Assembly: GCA_017474515.1 (NCBI GenBank)
Contig: JAFVHN010000098.1
Span: 35,961-99,960, forward strand
Direction: 5' to 3'
Length of the DNA stretch: 64,000 bases
Origin: Prevotella sp.
Lineage (GTDB): Bacteria; Bacteroidota; Bacteroidia; Bacteroidales; Bacteroidaceae
In this document: positions 1 through 8,079 of the stretch, piece after piece
How the letters are laid out: each line of letters begins with the position of its first letter
How positions within the stretch are numbered: position 1 is the stretch's first letter
Notes under the pieces: model-generated
The model's input: the letters and a program-made list of their open reading frames with translations, nothing else
Told to the model about the DNA's origin: nothing
Databases searched by the model: none
Position numbers and translations under genes: made by a program

Positions 1-657
1 ATGGGGCTTGCGAATGATTTTCCCGTTGTCGTCATAAGCGTCGCGCGGAGTGAGCGACATGAGGATGGGGTTTCCGCCGCGTGCCCTCACATCATTGATA
101 TACATGCGCATGTAGGTGCCGTAGGTGTAAACGGTTTCGGGCTGGCCTGTTTCCTGTATGACGACGTTCAGGCTGTCGTGGCCCACCCCGGGGATGCTGG
201 CACGAGCGCGCCCGCTGTCGTAGGGGCCGTTGTCGTTGTGGCCGATGGAAATGATGACCCAGTCGCCGGGGCGAATGGCATCGCGCACGGGAGTCCACAG
301 GCGGTTGTAGAAGGTGCGGCTGCTCATGCCGCCCAGTGCCTGGTTCTCAACGGTAATTTTGTTTTCATCGAAGAACAGGTGGGCGAAATAGCCCCATCCC
401 CACTGGCCGTTGTTGCCGTTGCCGAGGGTGCCGTTGCGCATGGTGCTGTTGCCGATGAGGAAGAGCACGGGATTGCTGCCACGGCGCGATGAGCCGGGCA
501 CGGGACGTGCGGTCTGCGCCTTCTGAAGGCTGTCGAGGGTGTTGTCAACGACTTTGTTCACGTCCTCAACACCTGCCGGCACCTGAGCATGAAGAAACAA
601 AGGACTGCCGAAAAGGGCGAAGGAGAAACCGAGAAAAGATATTCGAAGTGATTGCAT
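1..657 (-). CDS. Rhamnogalacturonan acetylesterase, SGNH family (C-terminus cut by window edge)
   Basis: This secreted esterase would remove acetyl groups from rhamnogalacturonan-I backbones so that the neighbouring lyases can act. The ATG at 657 gives a signal peptide (hydrophobic LGFSFALFGSPLFLHAQ). SGNH block I is visible as GNSTMRNG, block II as GGMSSRTF and block III as SIGHND. The last block, with the catalytic Asp and His, lies beyond position 1, so the protein is incomplete here. It follows the PL11 gene by 54 nt on the same strand and is probably co-transcribed with it. The family call is firm from the motifs; substrate specificity is inferred from the pectin-lyase neighbours. Confidence 0.85.
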   Translation of the reverse strand, partial: MQSLRISFLGFSFALFGSPLFLHAQVPAGVEDVNKVVDNTLDSLQKAQTARPVPGSSRRGSNPVLFLIGNSTMRNGTLGNGNNGQWGWGYFAHLFFDENKITVENQALGGMSSRTFYNRLWTPVRDAIRPGDWVIISIGHNDNGPYDSGRARASIPGVGHDSLNVVIQETGQPETVYTYGTYMRMYINDVRARGGNPILMSLTPRDAYDDNGKIIRKPH

Positions 658-711
658 GTTTCGCTGGCGCTAAATGATAAATGACAAATGATAAAGGAAA
701 GAGTGAAAAGG

Positions 712-2835
712 TTATTCTACAACAACCTTTTTCCTGTTGTTGATATAGATGCCCGGGGTTGTCGGGGCGGCAATGCGACGGCCGTCGAGGGTGTACCATT
801 GGTTGTCGGCGGCGGGGGCAGTGGAGATTTCGCGGATGGCGGTGACATCCTGTCCGCGGAAGCCCTCAATGAAGTCGGGAAGAAAATATCCCAGGTGCGG
901 CGGCTGGTTGTAGGCTACGTTCTGCCAGGCCACGCCCATGCGGTAGAGATGGTCGTGCATAAGCGTCGGCACGCGCCACTCGGTGGGATACGCCGAAATG
1001 TAGATGTTGAGCGTGCAGCTGTCGGTCTTGCTCCACAAGATGATTTCTTCGCGCCAGTCGCCGAAGATGTCGGCTTGCAGGCACGGCGTGGCCTTGGTGC
1101 TGTTGCACGATGCCGGTGAGCCGTAAGCACTGAGCAGGTCGCGCGAGAAGCCGAGGCCGAGCAGGGTGGGGCTGCCGTTCTCCCATTTGGTGACGGTCAC
1201 GTCGTTGAACAGTTCCTCGTAGGGGTCGCCGTCCCAGAAGATGCGGAAATTCATGCCGGGATTACTGCTATAGACGGCGTGGCCGTTGATGGAATAGGTG
1301 CTGGTCTGTGTGGCGTAGGTAAATTCGCAACCGCGGTAGGCAGCGTCGTAGTCGGCAGCCAGTCCGCGTCCGGTGTCGCGGTCCGACGTTTTATTGAACA
1401 ACAGTTCGCCGGTGCGTGCATCGTGGACATCGCAGCCGTAGGGGTTGATGCTTTCCTCGTGGACGTCAAGCAGTTCATATCCCGGACGGTCGGGGTCGAG
1501 GTCGGCCAGGTGGATGGCGTCGCCATGTCCCAGTCCCACGCTGTAGAGCAGATTGCCGTCGTGGTCGATGGCCGCACTGCCGTAAAGAATTTCATCGCAG
1601 CCGTCGCCATCGACATCGCCCACGGAGATGTTGTGGTTGCCGTTGCCGAACATGGTGTAGAGGTTGCCCTTTCCGCTCGTGTTGTTCGAGTAGGTCTTGG
1701 AGGTTTTGTTCCACTCGCTGTCGTAGAGCTCCACCTGGTTTCTCGACACCGAGGCATGGAGCCACTTATGCTTGAGTTCCTGGCCGTCGAAATCTACTGC
1801 CCAGAGGTAAGCGCGGGTGTAGTAGCCGCGCACCATCACTGCCGAGGGGTTGCTGTCGGGACCGTCGAGATAGGCCACGCAGGCCAGGTGGCGGTCGGCG
1901 CGGTTGCCGTAGTTGTCGTTCCAGAAGCTCTTTTCGGGATGTGGGCTGCTCTGGTTGAACTTTCCAGCGCGGTTGGGATTATACCATGTGGTGTGAATGG
2001 CTTTTCCCGTGAGCCCTTCAAATACGGTGAGGTATTCGGGACCGCTGAGAATGTGTCCGGAGCCTTTGTCCACAGAGCCTTTGTCGCGATAGTCGATGGT
2101 GTTGTCGGCACTTAAAATGAGGGGGTCGGTGGCGGCGTATGACACAAACGTTCCCTCGCCGTCCTTGGAGCCGGGCGCTGTCTTGCAAATCATCTCTGCC
2201 TTGCCGTCGCCGTTGAAGTCATAGACCAGGAACTGGGTGTAGTGGGCCCCGGCGCGGATGTTCTTGCCGAGGTTGATGCGCCAGAGCTGTGTGCCGTCGA
2301 GGCGGTAGCAGTCTATGATGACGTCGTTGGAGTTGCCGGTGTTGGCGTTGTCCTTTGAGTTCTCGGGGTCCCATTTTACGACAAGCTCGTATTGCCCGTC
2401 GCCGTCAACGTCGCCCACCGAGCAGTCGTTGGGGAAATAGTTCTTGGAGTTGACGCGCTGCGGCCTGTCGAGTTTCACCTGCATATAGGGTGTGCTCCAT
2501 GGCGACACTTCCCGTGTGGTGTCTATGGCCACACCGTCCTGCAAGGTCACGACCCTGAATTTGTCGTTGGCCGTTCCCGATACCGACATCGACGTGGTTT
2601 TAAAGATGTTGCGAACGTAGAGCTTGCCGTTCTTCAGTATCTCGAAGGTGGTCTGCTGGTTGTCGGTGCCCAGCAGGCGCCAGCTGATGAAGCATTTGCC
2701 GTAGGTGGTTGGCACCACCACCAGTCCGCGGTCCAGCGTTTCCATCATGCTGGCAGGGGTGTCGGGTTGCTGTGCCCTCGTTGCCAAGGGGAGGAGCAGC
2801 AGGGCCAGCAGGGCTTGTTTCTTTAAGGAAATCAT
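712..2835 (-). CDS. Rhamnogalacturonan lyase, polysaccharide lyase family 11
   Basis: The 707-residue protein is a secreted PL11 rhamnogalacturonan lyase that would cleave RG-I by beta-elimination and leave unsaturated galacturonyl ends for the GH105 upstream. It has a signal peptide (KKQALLALLLLPLATRAQ) and the PL11 beta-propeller with repeated calcium-binding loops such as DVDGDGQYE, DFNGDGKAE and DVDGDGCDE. The C-terminus has a PL11 hallmark, QPPHLGYFLPDF. The last 35 residues hold a short tail (WYTLDGRRI, then PGIYI and KKVVVE) typical of secreted Prevotella proteins and also found on the LRR protein at 51445. It is a separate, simpler paralog of the 1,515-residue PL11 just upstream. Whether it is endo- or exo-acting cannot be read from the sequence. 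Confidence 0.93.
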   Translation of the reverse strand: MISLKKQALLALLLLPLATRAQQPDTPASMMETLDRGLVVVPTTYGKCFISWRLLGTDNQQTTFEILKNGKLYVRNIFKTTSMSVSGTANDKFRVVTLQDGVAIDTTREVSPWSTPYMQVKLDRPQRVNSKNYFPNDCSVGDVDGDGQYELVVKWDPENSKDNANTGNSNDVIIDCYRLDGTQLWRINLGKNIRAGAHYTQFLVYDFNGDGKAEMICKTAPGSKDGEGTFVSYAATDPLILSADNTIDYRDKGSVDKGSGHILSGPEYLTVFEGLTGKAIHTTWYNPNRAGKFNQSSPHPEKSFWNDNYGNRADRHLACVAYLDGPDSNPSAVMVRGYYTRAYLWAVDFDGQELKHKWLHASVSRNQVELYDSEWNKTSKTYSNNTSGKGNLYTMFGNGNHNISVGDVDGDGCDEILYGSAAIDHDGNLLYSVGLGHGDAIHLADLDPDRPGYELLDVHEESINPYGCDVHDARTGELLFNKTSDRDTGRGLAADYDAAYRGCEFTYATQTSTYSINGHAVYSSNPGMNFRIFWDGDPYEELFNDVTVTKWENGSPTLLGLGFSRDLLSAYGSPASCNSTKATPCLQADIFGDWREEIILWSKTDSCTLNIYISAYPTEWRVPTLMHDHLYRMGVAWQNVAYNQPPHLGYFLPDFIEGFRGQDVTAIREISTAPAADNQWYTLDGRRIAAPTTPGIYINNRKKVVVE

Positions 2836-2853
2836 TTTTCGTGTTTTTTTGAG

Positions 2854-2906
2854 AAAAGCCCGCCCCCAGCCCTTCCCGATGGGGAGGGGATGAGAGCGGG
2901 CCTTTA
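2854..2906 (-). terminator. Hairpin between the two PL11 genes
   Basis: Complementary arms AAAGCCCGC (2855-2863) and GCGGGCCTTT (2896-2905) enclose a second nested pairing of CCCTTCCC with GGGGAGGGG. Read on the minus strand, the outer stem is followed by TTTTCTC. It lies in the 81-nt gap between two same-strand PL11 genes. It could partly terminate or stabilise the upstream message rather than fully separate the units. Confidence 0.55.
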
Positions 2907-2916
2907 TTGTAATTGT

Positions 2917-5900
2917 TTATTTTTTTATGATTATCTTTCTTGTTTCCAGCATGTTGCCAGAGGTCATCCTCACGATGTAAGTGCCCTTTCCGTAGAGTGC
3001 CGTCATGCGCTCCACGTCGGCCCTCCGTGCAGTGAATGTTGCCACGTGGACGCCGTTGACGGTATAAACGCTGCAGGTGGCGACGGTCTCTGCCGGCAGT
3101 TGCTTGATGGCGGTGCCAGCGTTGACCACTTTCAGCTTTCCTTCAGGCTGGAACAGTTCCGAGGTGTCCCATTCCAGTCCGTATTCCGAGAGGTCGGGCA
3201 GGCTGATGGCCGTGGGTGTGCCGGTGAAGTTCTTTGCCGTCCACAGGATGATTTCGTCGCCCTCCTTCGGCGTGTAGTTCTTCATGGTCACCTCAATGTC
3301 GCCGGCCAGCGAGAACGTGCTGCCAATCTCCAGGTAAGAGCGGCTCGACGAGGTGTTCTTGGCGTTGTAGATGAAGAAGCTGACATGCGAGCCCGGGTAG
3401 GCGTAGAGCGAGTTTTTCACCTTGATGCTGCCCACGGGATAATTGCTTGTGAAGCTGCCGGGCTTGATGGTTCCGCCCTTCTGCAGGTAAACGCTTTCCA
3501 GGTATGCCCGGCCGGCGATGATGCCGGTGTCGGAGGCCACCACCTGGTTGTTGCCGAAGAACAGTTGGTTGGCTGCCGAGTGGTTGATGTTGAGCACGCC
3601 GCCCTTCACCTCAATGTTTCCGGTGCCGATGCTTGTTGGAATGGTTGAAATGCTCCATGTTCCCGAGCCCACCTTCGTTATAAGGCATCCCTCGAGTTTT
3701 CCTGTCCAGGTGATGTCCTCGTTGCGTGCGCCGATGGTGTATCGTCCGCCACCTGCCAGCGTGCCCTTTCCCGACAGTCCGCCAATGGCGAAGTTCTTTC
3801 CGCTGTTGCTGATGCGCACGTCGGTGTTGATGTGGGCGAAGCGCATGCCGTAGGAGTTGTCGAAGGTGAATTCCGGGTCATACGAGCCCGTCTTTTCGCC
3901 CCTTGCATTGAGTATTCCGGTGAATTGGCTCCAGTTGCCCTGCAGGTATGCTCGCGGCCCGGTGGCATAGACGGTGATGGTGCCGCCGCCGTTGAGTGAG
4001 CCGTGGTAGTTGCAGCGCTCGTCCATGTACCACGAGCCTTCTTTTCCCTCGGGCACGTCAACGTTCACATTGCTGTTGGAATAGGAGTAGATGCTGTTGG
4101 CATCGCGCATCACGCCGCCGTTGATGACCACGGTGTCGGGATATTGGTGGATGCTGCTGCCGTTTTCCGAGCCTTGCAGTGTTCCGCGCTCCAGATAAAT
4201 GGCGTTGAACTTGCTGAGCGAGCCCAGCTTCAGTGTTCCCGCGCCTGTTTTCACCAGGTTTCCTTTCACGTTCGACGTGATGGCGCCGGTGGTGGCAAAT
4301 GTCTGTCCGGCCTCCACGCAAATGCCGCCTCCGCCGCTTCCCAGCACGATGGGCTGGCTGGTGGCAATGTTGCCGGTGGATGCCAGCTCACCGCCGTTGC
4401 GCAGGGTGATGCTGTTGTTGAGTCCGCCCAGTGCGCCCACGGCCACGCCCTCGGCATTGGCCAGGCTTGCCACGGTGATGCGTCCGCCGTTGATGAAGGT
4501 GCCGCCGCTGTAGGTGTTCAGGTTCATGATGTTTACGTTGGCCGAGCCCGTCTTTGTCAGGCTGCCGGTGCCCACGATGCTGTCGCCTCTAAGGGTGTAT
4601 TCCTTTACGTCGTTGGCAAAGAGCACTGCCGACGGCGACACGGGCTGCTTGATGACAACGTCGGTGTTGACGGCGGTGTCGTCGAAGGTCACCTTGTCGC
4701 CCGTCACGAAGATGTTGTCCTCGCCGGTGGCCGTCGATACGAAGTTCTCGCTGTCGGCCAGGTCCCAGTCGCTGCCCTGAGTGCCTGTCCACGTCACGTT
4801 GGTGGCATCGCGCAGGCCCTGAATGTCGAGGTATATTTTCCCGTCTTCCACCACGAGGCTGGCTTTCTGCGCTCCCACGCCTTCCACCTGGATGTCGTCG
4901 TAGTTGCCTTTTATCACTTCAGCCTGTGCCAGCAGGTAGCGTCCTTCGCTCAGGGCCGTCTGTCCGTCGGCATAGTGGGGCACCACCTGGAACACGGGCG
5001 TGTTGTAGGTGGGCCCGTACTGCCAGTCTTTCTTCTCGATGGTCAATACGCGGGCCTTCACGAAGTCGGCCTGCGTGCCGTCGCTATAGACGTCGAACAC
5101 CACCCTTGCACCGAAGTTGAGGATGAGCGAGTCGGCCTCCACCTCTCCGCGGTTGTCCTTTCCGCCGGGCAGCAGGCTGGAGGCATAGTCCATCTGTATG
5201 CCTTTGTTGAAGTGTCCGCCGTTGCTGCTCAGGGTGGCAAAGCGGTTGAGCCATACGCGGCTGTTGGCCATCGTGCCGTCGAAGAGCAGCGTGCCTGCCC
5301 ATACGTCGGTGGAACCGCTGTATTGCTCGGTGACATTGGGCAGCTGAAGCAGGCCGTCGCCTTGTTTCACCAGCCGCATGGCGCCGGCAAAGGCCCCGCC
5401 GGTCAGCGTGTGGGTGAAATATTCGGTGGTGATGTTGTTGTTGTCGTCGTGGCCCTGCACCCACGAGGGGGCGTTCACGGTGACGATGGCGGGCTGGGCG
5501 CCGTCGGCCACGGCTACGGTCATGTCGGAAGTTTCGGCCAGCAGCACATGTTTTCCGTCCATTGCCGAGCCGATGGTCTGCCCGTTGGCCACCACGTTGC
5601 GCCCGGTTTCGGTGAGGGGCGGCGGGGCCATGGTGATGCCTTCCAGTTCGCCGAGGAAGTAGCTGGCGTGGGGCGGCTGGTTGTAGCCGCACATCTGCCA
5701 CACCATGGCCTGGCGATATTGCATGTCGTGCCACAAGGTGTAGTTGCGCCACGGCGTCTCGTCCTCGGTGGTGTAGATGCGAATGTTGTTGTCGGTAGTG
5801 CGCAGCACCAGTTCCTCGCGCCAGTCGCCGAAGAGGTCGGCCTGCAGGCAGGGTGTGGCCTTCGTGTCGTTGTTGGTCAGCGTGCCGTTGAAGCGTGCTA

Positions 5901-7464
5901 TGATGCCGGTGCCGTATTTCATGATGCGCGGAGTGGAGTTTCTCACCTCCATGCCGTTGACGGTTTCCTCCAGCAGGTCGCCGTCCCAATAGATGCGGAA
6001 ATTAAGGTCGAAGCCTCCGCCGCCGATGCCCTCCACATGGTCGTTCACCACGGTGCTGATGGGGCTGTCGTGGCCCGATGCTGCCAGGCATCCGGGAATG
6101 AGGTTGGTGAAGTTTCCGCACATGGCCCTGCCGTCGTCGTTGCCGCTGGTCTTGCGGTAGTAGATTTTGCTCGTCGTGGCGTCGCGGTAGTTGTTGTCGG
6201 GGCGGTCCTCGTTACAGCCGTAGTATTCCTGGCCGTGCATGTAGGGGTTGAAGTCGCCCACATGCTGGGCGTCGCCGTGTCCCAGGCCGGTGGTTGACAG
6301 GCCGTGGCCGTTGTCGTCGATGACCATCGAGCCGAACACAATCTCGTCCCTGCCGTCCCAGTCCACGTCGGCCATCAGGTAGTTGTGGTAGCCGTTGCCA
6401 TACCAGGGGCTGCCCGGCTCGTTGCATGTCCAGCGCCAGCGCTCTGTCAGCTCGTGGGTGGCGGGGTTCACGTCAATGGCCACCATCTTGTGGCGTGTGT
6501 AGATGCCGCGGGCCAGGAAGATGCTGGGCCGGCGGCCGTCCAGGTAGGGAGCGCCGAAGAAGTGCTTGGTAGAGCGGTGGCCGTAGCCGTCGCCCCACGC
6601 CGCGTTGAGGCTGTTCTCGCCGGGCTCCAGGCGGTGGAGCGGATATTCCGTCACCTGCCAGGGGCGTCCGGTGGTGCCGTCCATATAGACCAGGAACTCG
6701 TCGCCGTCGTGAACGAACCACTGTCCGCTGCTTCCGCCCGGTGCGCGGTAGTTTTTCGAGCGGTCGCCAATGACCTGTGTTGTTCCGTCGCTGAGGTGAA
6801 TCATGGTGCCGTCGGCGGCGCGCATCAGGGCCTCCGCCTTTCCGTCGCCGTCCCAGTCGAAGGCGGCAATGTTGGTCTCGTTATGCTGGAAGTCGGCAAG
6901 GTTGGGGCCGCAGTCAATCCACCACAGGCGGGTGCCGTCGAGCTTCAGCACCTCTATGACGTCATATTCGCCGTTGTTGCCCGAGGGCGGGTAGCCCAGG
7001 GCGGCATCGCTGAGGTTCCAGCATTTCACCAGCAGCTCCAGCTCGCCGTCGCCGTCGAGGTCGGCGGCGCAGGCGTCGTTGGGCTCGAAGGTGCTCGTCA
7101 GGCCGTCGTGGGTGAGCCGCAGCTCGCGGTAGTTATGCGCCCATACGGTGGCGGGACGGCTGGCCGCCTGCTCCTGTCCGTTCACCACGGCACGCACGGT
7201 GTAGGTGCTGCCCTCGGTGCCCTGGGCATCGGTATAGTTGGAGGTGGTAAGGGGTTCGGCGTTCAGCTTTACGCCGTCGCGGTAGAGGTTAAACACCACG
7301 CCGTAATATTCCTCGCCCATGAGACGCCATGAGCAGAATACGCCGCGCCCCGTTTTCATGGCCACCAGGCCGCGGTCAAGCACGTCGGCAGTGCGCTGGG
7401 CGCACACCGGCATCACCGTTGCCAGAAAGGCAACGAGCACAGTGATAAATCTTTTTGCAGTCAT
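2917..7464 (-). CDS. PL11 rhamnogalacturonan lyase with beta-strand-repeat stalk and type IX-like sorting domain
   Basis: This 1,515-residue secreted protein starts with a signal peptide (residues 1-22). Residues about 25-615 form a PL11 lyase domain, with calcium loops such as DLDGDGELE and DWDGDGKAE and the closing QPPHASYFLGEL. Residues about 690-1300 carry at least four autotransporter-associated beta-strand repeats: VKQGDGLLQL near 700, LTKTGSANVNI near 970, VKTGAGTLKL near 1070 and ITKVGSGTWSI near 1262. Residues 1450-1515 resemble a type A sorting domain of the type IX secretion system (VYTVNGVHV, GKGTYIVRM, KIIIKK). PL11 enzymes are usually about 600-700 residues, so more than half the chain is extra. 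The stalk probably displays the lyase at the cell surface; that is inference. Confidence 0.92.
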   Translation of the reverse strand: MTAKRFITVLVAFLATVMPVCAQRTADVLDRGLVAMKTGRGVFCSWRLMGEEYYGVVFNLYRDGVKLNAEPLTTSNYTDAQGTEGSTYTVRAVVNGQEQAASRPATVWAHNYRELRLTHDGLTSTFEPNDACAADLDGDGELELLVKCWNLSDAALGYPPSGNNGEYDVIEVLKLDGTRLWWIDCGPNLADFQHNETNIAAFDWDGDGKAEALMRAADGTMIHLSDGTTQVIGDRSKNYRAPGGSSGQWFVHDGDEFLVYMDGTTGRPWQVTEYPLHRLEPGENSLNAAWGDGYGHRSTKHFFGAPYLDGRRPSIFLARGIYTRHKMVAIDVNPATHELTERWRWTCNEPGSPWYGNGYHNYLMADVDWDGRDEIVFGSMVIDDNGHGLSTTGLGHGDAQHVGDFNPYMHGQEYYGCNEDRPDNNYRDATTSKIYYRKTSGNDDGRAMCGNFTNLIPGCLAASGHDSPISTVVNDHVEGIGGGGFDLNFRIYWDGDLLEETVNGMEVRNSTPRIMKYGTGIIARFNGTLTNNDTKATPCLQADLFGDWREELVLRTTDNNIRIYTTEDETPWRNYTLWHDMQYRQAMVWQMCGYNQPPHASYFLGELEGITMAPPPLTETGRNVVANGQTIGSAMDGKHVLLAETSDMTVAVADGAQPAIVTVNAPSWVQGHDDNNNITTEYFTHTLTGGAFAGAMRLVKQGDGLLQLPNVTEQYSGSTDVWAGTLLFDGTMANSRVWLNRFATLSSNGGHFNKGIQMDYASSLLPGGKDNRGEVEADSLILNFGARVVFDVYSDGTQADFVKARVLTIEKKDWQYGPTYNTPVFQVVPHYADGQTALSEGRYLLAQAEVIKGNYDDIQVEGVGAQKASLVVEDGKIYLDIQGLRDATNVTWTGTQGSDWDLADSENFVSTATGEDNIFVTGDKVTFDDTAVNTDVVIKQPVSPSAVLFANDVKEYTLRGDSIVGTGSLTKTGSANVNIMNLNTYSGGTFINGGRITVASLANAEGVAVGALGGLNNSITLRNGGELASTGNIATSQPIVLGSGGGGICVEAGQTFATTGAITSNVKGNLVKTGAGTLKLGSLSKFNAIYLERGTLQGSENGSSIHQYPDTVVINGGVMRDANSIYSYSNSNVNVDVPEGKEGSWYMDERCNYHGSLNGGGTITVYATGPRAYLQGNWSQFTGILNARGEKTGSYDPEFTFDNSYGMRFAHINTDVRISNSGKNFAIGGLSGKGTLAGGGRYTIGARNEDITWTGKLEGCLITKVGSGTWSISTIPTSIGTGNIEVKGGVLNINHSAANQLFFGNNQVVASDTGIIAGRAYLESVYLQKGGTIKPGSFTSNYPVGSIKVKNSLYAYPGSHVSFFIYNAKNTSSSRSYLEIGSTFSLAGDIEVTMKNYTPKEGDEIILWTAKNFTGTPTAISLPDLSEYGLEWDTSELFQPEGKLKVVNAGTAIKQLPAETVATCSVYTVNGVHVATFTARRADVERMTALYGKGTYIVRMTSGNMLETRKIIIKK

Positions 7465-7495
7465 TTTTCTTCTTGGTATATTTTCATTTTGTGCG

Positions 7496-7530
7496 CAAAA
7501 TTACGGTTTTTCTCTTTAGCCATCATCAAA
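7496..7530 (-). promoter_or_regulatory. Promoter of the PL11 lyase unit
   Basis: On the minus strand a Bacteroidetes -7 box TAATTTTG (7503-7496) lies 32 nt before the ATG at 7464. A TTTG (7530-7527) sits 23 nt further upstream, slightly longer than the usual 19-21 nt spacing. Confidence 0.5.
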
Positions 7531-7631
7531 TATCTGTCTTTTTTACTGCAATTTTTGCCAATGCCTTTCTTTTTCCTTTTTCGCCATTTTTGCATTTTTA
7601 TTCCTTATCGCTTGCGGCGTTTTCACGACGA

Positions 7632-7841
7632 AAAGTGGTAAAAATTCTTTACAAAATTGCCAGTTTTTGACCATTTTTGTAACTTATTGTGTTTCAGCGT
7701 GTTGAAAATGGCACTGGGTTTGACCGCAAATTTCTCCTCTCAATCTTCAAGATTTCTCCTCTCAATCTTCAAGATTTCTCCTTTCAATTTGCGGTCAAAC
7801 TTCCCCGGGCTTGTTTTCAGTCGTGAAAAATCTTGACAAAA
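7632..7841 (-). repeat. Dispersed hairpin element, copy A (inverted orientation)
   Basis: This is the first of five related intergenic elements (others at 17021, 29800, 40829 and 60341). Read on the minus strand it runs from TTTTGTCAAGATTTTTC (7841) through the arms GTTTGACCGCAAATT and AATTTGCGGTCAAAC (7800-7718) to AAGTTACAAAA and finally TTTTGTAAAGAATTTTTACC. Between the arms are tandem 22-bp units that carry ATTTCTCCTCTC and AATCTTCAAG. It lies between the GH2 gene and the promoter of the PL11 unit. Confidence 0.85.
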
Positions 7842-7873
7842 CGCAGAAGGCCCTCCTTTTGGGGAGAGCCTTC
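7842..7873 (-). terminator. Probable terminator of the GH105-GH106-GH2-GH2 unit
   Basis: GAAGGCCCTCC (7846-7856) can pair with GGGGAGAGCCTTC (7861-7873) with one bulge. On the minus strand the hairpin is followed by TGCGTTTTGTC, whose T-rich part already belongs to repeat copy A. It is the first stem-loop after the GH2 gene and its trailing minisatellite. Confidence 0.5.
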
Positions 7874-7916
7874 GTTTTCTATGAATATGCAGTTTTTTGA
7901 AATAGGAATTATAGAT

Positions 7917-8078
7917 TTCCTAGATTATCTAGACTATCTAGAGCCTCTAGATTATCTAGATTCTCTAGACTATCTAGATTTTCTAGACTATCTAGGGCTT
8001 CTAGGTTCTCTAGAATATCTAGAACTTCTAGGTCATCTAGATTCTCTAGAATATCTAGATCTTCCAGCTCATCAGGAG
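7917..8078. repeat. 9-bp minisatellite (TCTAGAnnn, 18 units) abutting a GH2 stop codon
   Basis: Eighteen 9-bp units with consensus TATCTAGAT or TCTCTAGAA run without interruption and end one base before the TAA of the GH2 gene (8080-8082). Read on the minus strand, the array continues the GH2 frame beyond its stop for 56 open codons of the form L-D/E-x, up to a TAA at 7909-7911. On the plus strand it is also open, as a Leu-Asp-Tyr-like three-residue repeat. The density of CTAG and XbaI-like TCTAGA sites is striking. Confidence 0.9.
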
Positions 8079-8079
8079 C

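Noticed and set aside
4003-6297. Open frame of 764 codons on the plus strand
   Set aside because: It is antisense to the PL11 lyase, with no recognisable motif, no promoter and shadow-type composition.
7632-7841. Repeat copies as insertion sequences
   Set aside because: No copy contains or flanks a transposase frame and no consistent target duplication was seen; a non-autonomous element remains possible.
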